Source: Pseudomonadota bacterium (GTDB taxonomy: Bacteria; Pseudomonadota; Alphaproteobacteria; Rhizobiales; Hyphomicrobiaceae). From it: a stretch of DNA of 5,241 nt. The position numbers and the translations under genes are program-made. The stretch is from positions 1 to 5,241 of the forward strand of contig JAKALI010000361.1 in the NCBI GenBank assembly GCA_021813195.1, given 5' to 3'. Below, piece after piece: positions 1 through 4,119 of this stretch (positions within the stretch are counted from its first letter, which is position 1; every line of letters starts with the position of its first letter). Under the pieces are notes generated by a model. The model did not search any database and had not been told where the DNA came from. It worked only from the letters and a program-made list of their open reading frames with translations.

Positions 1-686
1 GCCAGAAGTCCATAGGTCAGAGCCCGAGGCTTGGTCCGCGGCAAACCGTCCGGCACCATCAGAACGCGCATGTTGGGCGCGAGGTCAGCGCGCGCAAGCG
101 CTGCGCCCGTCGCGTGATCTTCAGTTTCGATCAGAAATAGGATTTCTAGCCGATCGCTCGGCCAATCTAACGCCCGCAGGTGGGGTACGAGAGAGTCGAT
201 TGCGGCCGTCTCGTCGTAGAGCGGCACCAAGACCGTGTAGAATGGCACGCTCGCCTCGAAGTCCAGATTTCCGCTCAGCGACAGGGATTGGCCCGAAGCG
301 ACATCGACAGCCGACGGCCAGGAGGACGTCGCCGGCGCCGACGCGCGCAAGGCCAGAATGAGGCTCGCCACGCGCACGACGACCACGCTCAAAAATGCCG
401 GGATCGTAAGCGCCATGAGGCTGAGAAACGTAACGCCGGTATCGAACAAGAGGGCCGTGGCACTGATGACGACCACGAGCGCAAGGACGGCGCGTTGCCA
501 TGCCCACATCGGCGTGCCGGCGGAGAGTTCGGGTCGTGCCTGCTTCAGGCCGTCGGCCCAGTCGGAAGGCGGGGTCGGTATGGCTTCGGTCAGCCTCGTC
601 AGACCTGCGCACAGGCGGGCCGAGTCTGAGTTGCTAACCGGCAACGGTTCGACGCTGACTGGCTCCCACACGCCCTGCCCCTCCAT
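1..686 (-). CDS. Glycosyltransferase family 2, membrane-anchored, N-terminal part only (cut by the left window edge)
   Basis: Reading leftwards from an ATG at 686, the frame stays open to the window edge and gives 228 residues. Residues 1-60 are a soluble N-terminal stretch. Two hydrophobic segments follow at about 62-82 and 86-113. A GT-A type catalytic domain begins near 148 with FYTVLVPLYDE (149-159), followed by LEILFLIETED (180-190) and VPDGLPRTKPRAL (211-223). This series is typical of the cellulose-synthase-like GT2 branch, which transfers a sugar from a nucleotide-sugar at the inner membrane. The later DxD and QxxRW-type motifs would lie outside the window, so substrate and product cannot be told. 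The start is uncertain: a GTG at 671 has GGAGGGG (684-678) six bases upstream and may be the true start, while the ATG at 686 has only a G-run before it. The gene is divergent from the binding-protein gene. Family call is confident, exact role unknown. Confidence 0.85.
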   Translation of the reverse strand, partial: MEGQGVWEPVSVEPLPVSNSDSARLCAGLTRLTEAIPTPPSDWADGLKQARPELSAGTPMWAWQRAVLALVVVISATALLFDTGVTFLSLMALTIPAFLSVVVVRVASLILALRASAPATSSWPSAVDVASGQSLSLSGNLDFEASVPFYTVLVPLYDETAAIDSLVPHLRALDWPSDRLEILFLIETEDHATGAALARADLAPNMRVLMVPDGLPRTKPRALTYGLL

Positions 687-831
687 CCCCCGACTGGCCG
701 CTGCGCAGGAAGCTGGAGGACCGCGGCCATCGGCGCTATTGTTTGCACTTACGACGCGTTCTGAACAGCCTCCCTTCGATCGAAACGCCCTGCCGCTTGC
801 AAAACGCCCGTTCTCCTGAGACAGAACCTCC
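687..831. other. Divergent intergenic region between the glycosyltransferase and binding-protein genes
   Basis: These 145 bases separate two genes that point away from each other, so they should hold both promoters. I could not find a convincing -35/-10 pair in either direction. The region has a perfect 10-bp palindrome, TTCGATCGAA (775-784), and an inverted repeat GTTCT-N8-AGAAC (810-814 and 823-827) just before the ATG at 832. Either could be an operator, but both are short enough to be chance. The glycosyltransferase frame also stays open upstream as far as I followed it (to about 806), so an upstream start there cannot be fully excluded. Confidence 0.3.
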
Positions 832-1713
832 ATGGCGCATGTTTCCCTGCCCCACGCTCGCCCTGATTGGTCTGAACTCGGCTGCCCTGTGCGCCGCTAC
901 ACAATTGGCGCCGTTCTCGCGATGCTGTGTCTCGCACTCGCAGGTACGGGCGTGGCTCAAGATCGGCCACAATCCGCAGCTCCCGATATCGCCGCAGCCG
1001 ATAGTCCACGCCGAGTTGTCGTGCGATTTCTCACCGAAGGCGACTTTCCGCCATTCAACTACCTCGACGAGGAAGGCGTATTGGGCGGCTTCAACGTTGA
1101 TTTGGCGCGCGCAATCTGCGCTGAGCTGGAGGCAGCCTGCGATATCAAAGTGCGACCTTGGGATGAGCTCTTTCTGGCGTTGAAGCGCGGCGATGCGGAC
1201 GCCGTGATCGCCGGCCATGCCGTGACGGCCGAGGCTCTCGATCAGGTTGACTTTACGGACCGGTATTTCTTCACACCTGGACGCTTCGCAGCCTTGGCGA
1301 GCGCCCCACAGGTTGCCATCACGCCCGAAAATCTCGATGGCAGATCAATCGCGGTTGCGCGCGCGAGCCCGCATGAAGCCTTTGTCCGCACCTATTTCCG
1401 CGACAGCCGCATCGTTGTGTTTGAGACGGCGGAATTGGCCCGCGAAGCCGTACGCGAGGGCGCCGCCGATTACATCTTCGACGACGGCGTCGGTCTGGCT
1501 CTGTGGATCAATGGTACGCTATCGCGGCAATGCTGCGAATTGCGCGGCGGGGCCTTCCTGGAGCCCCACTTCTTCGGCGACGGTATGGCCATTGCCGTCC
1601 CGCGCAACGATCCGCAGATCCGCGCGCTCCTTAATCGGGCGCTCCAGCGATTGCGCCTGTCCGGCCGCTTTGAAGAATTGGTGACGCGATATTTCCCTCA
1701 TCGCGCATTTTGA
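832..1713 (+). CDS. Periplasmic substrate-binding protein, family 3 (SBP_bac_3, amino-acid type)
   Basis: The 293-residue product resembles HisJ/LAO-type solute-binding proteins, which capture a ligand in the periplasm. It has a signal sequence (RRYTIGAVLAMLCLALAGTGVA, about 21-42, likely cut after Ala42). Lobe I begins at VVVRFLTEGDFPPFNYLDEEG (62-82) and GGFNVDLARAIC (85-96). Cys96 and Cys103 have the same spacing as the HisJ disulphide. FTDRYFF (141-147) leads to the hinge, NLDGRSIAVA (167-176) opens lobe II, and DYIFDDG (213-219) holds an Asp placed like the HisJ residue that contacts the ligand amino group. Oddly, Ala135 occupies the position where HisJ-like proteins have the carboxylate-binding Arg. 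No permease or ATPase gene is adjacent, so it is an orphan. The start is uncertain: neither the ATG at 832 nor the in-frame GTG at 889 has a strong Shine-Dalgarno sequence, but 889 gives a more typical short signal peptide (MRRYTIG...). Ligand unknown. Confidence 0.85.
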   Translation: MAHVSLPHARPDWSELGCPVRRYTIGAVLAMLCLALAGTGVAQDRPQSAAPDIAAADSPRRVVVRFLTEGDFPPFNYLDEEGVLGGFNVDLARAICAELEAACDIKVRPWDELFLALKRGDADAVIAGHAVTAEALDQVDFTDRYFFTPGRFAALASAPQVAITPENLDGRSIAVARASPHEAFVRTYFRDSRIVVFETAELAREAVREGAADYIFDDGVGLALWINGTLSRQCCELRGGAFLEPHFFGDGMAIAVPRNDPQIRALLNRALQRLRLSGRFEELVTRYFPHRAF

Positions 1714-1718
1714 CACTG

Positions 1719-1728
1719 GGCCTAGGCC
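1719..1728. repeat. 10-bp perfect palindrome between convergent genes
   Basis: GGCCTAGGCC sits in the 18-bp gap between the stop codons of the binding-protein gene and infA, which converge. It has no loop and no T-run, so it is not a usual intrinsic terminator. No other terminator is visible in the gap, so the two transcripts probably overlap at their 3' ends or end by another route. Confidence 0.3.
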
Positions 1729-1731
1729 GAA

Positions 1732-2013
1732 CTAGCGGCGGCGCGGACCGCCGGACGGCGGGCTTGGAGCCCCTGGCGGCGGGGCGCTGCGCGGATCCTT
1801 ATGACGGAAATTTATTCGCCCCTTCGTTAGATCGTAGGGCGTCATCTCGATGGTGACCTTGTCGCCGGCCAGAATGCGAATGCGGTTCTTTTTCATGCGG
1901 CCCGACGTGTAGGCGATGACCTCGTGGCCATTGTCGAGCTTCACGCGGCAGCGGGCGTCGGGTAGCACTTCGACGACCACACCTTCGAACTCGAGCATCT
2001 CTTCCTTTGCCAT
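1732..2013 (-). CDS. infA: Translation initiation factor IF-1 with a proline-rich C-terminal extension
   Basis: IF-1 binds the A site of the 30S ribosomal subunit during initiation and has the S1-type OB fold. Residues 1-72 match the family closely: MAKEE start, [23 protein letters not shown] (10-32), [30 protein letters not shown] (38-67) and FRHK at the normal C-terminus. The usual length is about 72 residues. This protein continues for 21 more (73-93), in a tail rich in Pro, Gly and Ser that ends GGPRRR. The reading frame is clean and the start is well supported by AGAAGGAA (2025-2018) four bases before the ATG. It lies 113 bp downstream of the cold-shock gene on the same strand and may be read from that promoter, if transcription passes the hairpin between them. 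From memory, some Hyphomicrobiales carry a second, tailed IF-1 beside the standard 72-residue one; whether this genome has another copy cannot be seen here. Confidence 0.95.
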   Translation of the reverse strand: MAKEEMLEFEGVVVEVLPDARCRVKLDNGHEVIAYTSGRMKKNRIRILAGDKVTIEMTPYDLTKGRINFRHKDPRSAPPPGAPSPPSGGPRRR

Positions 2014-2071
2014 TGGGTTCCTTCTATTGGCTTCCGTCCCACCCGATCGCTGACTGGAGCCTGACGTGCAA

Positions 2072-2098
2072 TGGGGAGCAGATGCGATCTGCTCCCCA
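2072..2098 (-). terminator. Perfect 12-bp stem-loop after the cold-shock gene, terminator-like
   Basis: TGGGGAGCAGAT (2072-2083) and ATCTGCTCCCCA (2087-2098) are exact inverted repeats around a 3-nt loop. The hairpin begins 29 bases past the cold-shock stop codon and lies 58 bases before the infA start. The downstream side on the minus strand reads TTGCACG, with almost no U-run, so it is not a classic intrinsic terminator. It could be a partial terminator, an RNase-blocking 3' end for the csp mRNA, or a regulator of csp-infA read-through. Confidence 0.5.
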
Positions 2099-2126
2099 GG
2101 CCTCGTCCAGGTCTAGCGCCACCCGA

Positions 2127-2333
2127 TCAAAGGGGACGCAGATTGATCGCAGCAATCTTGCCGTTGCGGCCGCGCTCGGTCTCGAAAGAAATCTTCTGAC
2201 CTTCGCGCAGGGAGCTCAAGCCTGCCCGCTCCACAGCCGAGATGTGAACGAAAACATCGCTCCCACCTTCATCCGGCTGAATGAAGCCGTAGCCCTTCTG
2301 CCCGTTGAACCACTTAACGGTACCAGTCGACAT
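2127..2333 (-). CDS. CspA-family cold-shock protein
   Basis: The 68-residue product is a complete single cold-shock domain, a five-stranded OB fold that binds single-stranded RNA and DNA and melts mRNA structure in the cytoplasm. GTVKWFNGQKGYGFI (4-18) includes the RNP1 motif KGYGFI (13-18), and VFVHIS (27-32) is RNP2; Trp8, Phe17, Phe28 and His30 are the usual nucleic-acid stacking positions. Length is standard for the family. The start is secure: GGAGG (2345-2341) lies seven bases before the ATG. A leader of about 140 nt, as in cold-inducible csp mRNAs, suggests post-transcriptional control, but paralogues in this family include non-cold-induced members, so I do not assign a specific csp symbol. 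infA follows on the same strand; both products are OB-fold RNA-binding proteins. Confidence 0.95.
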   Translation of the reverse strand: MSTGTVKWFNGQKGYGFIQPDEGGSDVFVHISAVERAGLSSLREGQKISFETERGRNGKIAAINLRPL

Positions 2334-2363
2334 CGATATGCCTCCAAAAGCATAAGTAAGTTT

Positions 2364-2386
2364 GCCCCGGGCGAACCTCCCAGGGC
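2364..2386 (-). promoter_or_regulatory. Hairpin in the 5' leader of the cold-shock mRNA
   Basis: Read on the minus strand, GCCCTGGG (2386-2379) pairs with CCCGGGGC (2371-2364) over eight base pairs including one G-U, with a 7-nt loop. It lies 18 bases before the Shine-Dalgarno sequence. A second, weaker stem, TATGC (2354-2350) with GCATA (2341-2337), leaves most of GGAGG in its loop. Structured leaders around the ribosome site are common in cold-shock genes, but a function here is inferred. Confidence 0.4.
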
Positions 2387-2479
2387 GGCCATCAAATCGC
2401 GCGTTGGAGACGTCTCGTGTCAGACCGTGTGTCGTGAAGTGTCTGTCGCAGAGTTAGCCAAGGCGTATTCGATGGCGCA

Positions 2480-2508
2480 TATATGGACCGGTTGCACGAC
2501 AAAGGCAA
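2480..2508 (-). promoter_or_regulatory. Probable sigma70-type promoter of the cold-shock gene
   Basis: On the minus strand TTGCCT (2508-2503) is followed after 17 bases by CATATA (2485-2480). Transcription would begin near 2473 and give a leader of about 140 nt before the csp ATG. The -10 box fits the consensus only moderately; shifting it by two bases gives TATATG with a 19-bp spacer. Confidence 0.4.
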
Positions 2509-2679
2509 GAACGAAACAAGCCCGGTGCCATCACAAATCTGCGTGAGGCAAAAGCCAAGTGCTTGACTCTAGAGCTTGACTAAAGTCGAAGCAAAACGCG
2601 ACCGCCGCGCTTCTATTATTCGATCAGCTCTTTCGCACACGTCATCGTCGGGTTTGCGTGAAGCACATGGAGGAACGCG
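2509..2679 (+). other. Upstream region of the membrane-protein gene
   Basis: Together with the cold-shock leader this makes a 346-bp stretch without a gene (2334-2679). It should hold the promoter for the gene at 2680. GCTTGACT occurs twice, at 2561-2568 and 2574-2581, flanking the palindrome CTCTAGAG (2567-2574). TTGACT looks like a -35 box, but no -10 box stands at the right distance from either copy; the AT-rich TATTAT (2614-2619) is too far away. I see no coding potential here. Confidence 0.3.
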
Positions 2680-3111
2680 ATGCCATCCGTCCCTGTTCGA
2701 ATGGTTTTGGGATTTCTCGCCGCCGCGATCGCTGTTGTCACGGTTCACCAGTCGATCGTCTTCCTGCTCGATGCGTCGGGCCTCATTACGCGTGTAGCCT
2801 GGTCGACAGCGCCCTATGGGCCGCTCCAGGTCCCGACGATTGTCAACAGCATGTTCTGGGGCGGACTGTGGGGAGCGCTGCTGGGGCTCATTTACGAACG
2901 GTTCCCGGGCGGGTCGGCTTGGCTGAAGGGGCTGCTGTTCGGCTGGATGATGTATATCGTCTCCAACAGCACGCTGCTGCCGCTCATCAAAGGCCAGCCG
3001 CTGTTCTTCGATTTCCAGTGGAACCAGGCGCTTGCCGTGTTCCTGATCCTGTCGGGCTTCGGCATGGCGACGGCCATCCTGTACGACTGGCTGCGCCAGC
3101 GGTTCGCCTAG
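2680..3111 (+). CDS. Uncharacterised small membrane protein with four predicted helices
   Basis: The 143-residue product is almost entirely hydrophobic, with likely membrane segments at about 8-30, 54-72, 80-103 and 116-136. Short polar links include VHQS (22-25), APYGPLQVP (44-52), FWGGLWG (59-65) and IKGQP (103-107). These HQ, FWGGLWG and KGQP elements recall small unannotated membrane proteins of other Proteobacteria, but I cannot name a family or a function. There is no signal-peptide cleavage site and no cofactor or catalytic motif that I recognise. The start is well supported by GGAGG (2669-2673) six bases before the ATG. It lies 570 bases upstream of pheS and probably forms its own unit, because a promoter for rpmI follows. 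A weak hairpin (3141-3156) after its stop could end the transcript. Confidence 0.85.
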   Translation: MPSVPVRMVLGFLAAAIAVVTVHQSIVFLLDASGLITRVAWSTAPYGPLQVPTIVNSMFWGGLWGALLGLIYERFPGGSAWLKGLLFGWMMYIVSNSTLLPLIKGQPLFFDFQWNQALAVFLILSGFGMATAILYDWLRQRFA

Positions 3112-3123
3112 GATCGCAAACCG

Positions 3124-3156
3124 ACGCATCCGCTGCGTGACGCCCCCAACGGGGTG
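3124..3156 (+). terminator. Weak stem-loops after the membrane-protein gene
   Basis: ACGCA (3124-3128) pairs with TGCGT (3134-3138), and CGCCCC (3141-3146) with GGGGTG (3151-3156) across a CAAC loop. They start 13 bases past the stop codon, where a terminator would be expected, but no U-run follows. The second stem abuts the -35 box of the rpmI promoter. Confidence 0.3.
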
Positions 3157-3185
3157 TTGCCAGCGGACGAGCCGCACCGTATAAG
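3157..3185 (+). promoter_or_regulatory. Probable sigma70-type promoter of the rpmI-rplT-pheS cluster
   Basis: TTGCCA (3157-3162) and TATAAG (3180-3185) are separated by exactly 17 bases, and each is close to consensus. The expected start site is near 3192, giving an rpmI leader of about 150 nt. This is the best promoter match that I found in the window and it sits immediately upstream of the ribosomal-protein genes. Confidence 0.65.
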
Positions 3186-3341
3186 CCGCCTCGGAGCCGC
3201 CCGGCGGGGCATGCCGTGGCGGCTTTCATGCTTTGCTATCAACCAACATGGCAGCCATCGATCGCGGTGTTTTCGCGAGCGCGGATGTCGTGGCAGTTAG
3301 GCCTCTAAGCGGCCGCTGCCCCAGAAGAAAGGACGAGCCAA
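3186..3341 (+). promoter_or_regulatory. Structured 5' leader of the rpmI-rplT-pheS mRNA
   Basis: A strong hairpin begins only a few bases after the expected start site. AGCCGCC (3195-3201) pairs with GGCGGCT (3218-3224), and the loop holds a second stem, CGGC (3202-3205) with GCCG (3213-3216). A short TTT follows, so it resembles an attenuator or a 5'-protecting stem. AGCCGCC also occurs at 3184-3190, so the GGCGGCT strand has two possible partners, although that copy overlaps the -10 box and may be outside the transcript. In E. coli and Bacillus, L20 represses its own operon through leader RNA; whether this leader binds L20 cannot be judged from sequence alone. Confidence 0.45.
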
Positions 3342-3542
3342 ATGCCCAAGTTGAAGACCAAGAGCGGTGCCAAGAAGCGCTTCAAGTTCACGGCAACGGG
3401 CAAGGTAAAGGTGGGTGCCGCCGGCAAGCGCCACGGCATGATCAAACGGACGGCGAAATTCGTGCGCAATGCGCGCGGAACCATGGTGCTCAGCGATTCC
3501 GACGCCGGAATCGTCAAGAAGTACATGCCCTACAATCGCTGA
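3342..3542 (+). CDS. rpmI: 50S ribosomal protein L35 (bL35)
   Basis: The 66-residue, strongly basic product is a typical full-length bL35, a component of the large ribosomal subunit that folds against 23S rRNA. The start [20 protein letters not shown] (1-20) is diagnostic, and KRHGMIKRT (29-37) and GIVKKYMPY (56-64) match the family. AAAGGA (3328-3333) lies eight bases before the ATG. rplT follows after 69 bases, the usual arrangement. infC, which often precedes rpmI in other bacteria, is not directly upstream here. Confidence 0.97.
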   Translation: MPKLKTKSGAKKRFKFTATGKVKVGAAGKRHGMIKRTAKFVRNARGTMVLSDSDAGIVKKYMPYNR

Positions 3543-3555
3543 TACCGAGATCTTC

Positions 3556-3571
3556 GGCCCCGTCACGGGCC
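3556..3571 (+). other. Hairpin between rpmI and rplT
   Basis: GGCCC (3556-3560) pairs with GGGCC (3567-3571) around a 6-nt loop, 14 bases past the rpmI stop and 40 bases before the rplT start. It is too short and lacks a U-run, so it is unlikely to end transcription. It may separate the two translation units or contribute to L20 feedback; this is only a guess. Confidence 0.3.
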
Positions 3572-3611
3572 CTCACCAACGATTTGAACGTTACCCAACC
3601 GGAGCAAACCC

Positions 3612-3980
3612 ATGGCACGCGTCAAACGCGGCGTCACTGCCCACGCCAAGCACAAGAAAGTCATCAAGGCCGCCAAAGGCTATTACGGCCGCCGCAAGAA
3701 CACGATCCGTGTTGCCAAACAGGCGGTGGAGAAGGCGCTTCAATACAATTATCGCGACCGCAAGGTTAAGAAGCGCACGTTCCGCGCTTTGTGGATCCAG
3801 CGCATCAACGCGGCCGCCCGCGAGCATGGCCTGACCTACGGTCGGTTTATCGACGGTCTCAATAAGGCCGGCATCGAGATCGACCGCAAAGTTCTCGCCG
3901 ACATCGCGGTGAAAGATGCTGCGGCGTTCAAGGTTCTCGTCGATCAAGCGTCCGCGGCCCTTCCCAAAGCCGCAGCCTGA
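3612..3980 (+). CDS. rplT: 50S ribosomal protein L20 (bL20)
   Basis: The 122-residue product is a full-length bL20, needed early in large-subunit assembly and binding 23S rRNA through its long basic N-terminal helix. [20 protein letters not shown] (1-20) and [20 protein letters not shown] (23-42) are highly characteristic. [14 protein letters not shown] (55-68) follows, then the globular C-terminal domain ([27 protein letters not shown]). It is a few residues longer than the E. coli protein, with an Ala-rich end. GGAG (3601-3604) lies seven bases before the ATG. L20 is the autoregulator of this operon in several bacteria, so it is the obvious candidate to act on the leader and hairpins nearby. 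Confidence 0.97.
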   Translation: MARVKRGVTAHAKHKKVIKAAKGYYGRRKNTIRVAKQAVEKALQYNYRDRKVKKRTFRALWIQRINAAAREHGLTYGRFIDGLNKAGIEIDRKVLADIAVKDAAAFKVLVDQASAALPKAAA

Positions 3981-3994
3981 AGCCCGCCGATCCC

Positions 3995-4027
3995 CGCCCC
4001 GCGCCGTGACGATCGAATGCCGGGGCG
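3995..4027 (+). other. Stem-loop after rplT
   Basis: CGCCCCG (3995-4001) pairs with CGGGGCG (4021-4027) over seven GC pairs with a 19-nt loop, starting 14 bases after the rplT stop. No U-run follows. It may attenuate read-through into pheS or block RNA decay. No Phe-rich leader peptide accompanies it, unlike the E. coli pheST attenuator. Confidence 0.35.
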
Positions 4028-4093
4028 TGCCATGCCCGCTGCGGCCGTGCGTTCCGATCCGCGCCCCAGTCGTGCGAATGTCGGCACGCCGCC

Positions 4094-4109
4094 GGCCTAT
4101 CAGGAGGCC
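4094..4109 (+). promoter_or_regulatory. Shine-Dalgarno sequence of pheS inside a small hairpin
   Basis: AGGAGG (4102-4107) is the only good ribosome site before pheS, 12 bases from the ATG, which is a long spacing. GGCCT (4094-4098) can pair with AGGCC (4105-4109), placing half of the site in a stem and half in its 6-nt loop. This could lower pheS translation relative to the ribosomal-protein genes. Confidence 0.4.
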
Positions 4110-4119
4110 CCATCCGCGC

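Noticed and set aside
121..612. Long Arg-rich minus-strand frame (163 codons) in the left part
   Set aside because: It is a shadow of the glycosyltransferase frame on the same strand, which has clear GT2 motifs. This frame gives low-complexity Arg/Gly-rich protein.
758..827. LexA-type SOS box (GTTC-N7-GTTC) in the left intergenic region
   Set aside because: GTTC occurs at 758 and 810, but neither copy has a second GTTC seven bases further on.
736..1218. Minus-strand frame opposite the binding-protein gene
   Set aside because: Antisense shadow with no recognisable domain; the plus strand encodes a clear periplasmic binding protein.
2007..2546. Plus-strand frame of 179 codons opposite csp and its leader
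   Set aside because: It overlaps the cold-shock gene in antisense, has no ribosome site or domain, and spans non-coding sequence with palindromes.
2563..2619. Promoter made of TTGACT and TATTAT for the membrane-protein gene
   Set aside because: The spacing from the nearer TTGACT (2576-2581) to TATTAT (2614-2619) is 32 bases, far outside the 16-18 expected.
2569..3177. Minus-strand frame of 202 codons opposite the membrane protein
   Set aside because: Arg/Gln/Glu-rich composition typical of the antisense of a hydrophobic gene in GC-rich DNA; the plus strand has a good ribosome site and four clean membrane segments.
3916..4119. Extension of PheS upstream by 68 residues in the same open frame
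   Set aside because: It overlaps the end of rplT, is Arg/Pro-rich with no family match, and has no ribosome site. The ATG at 4120 has AGGAGG upstream and begins at the usual PheS N-terminus.
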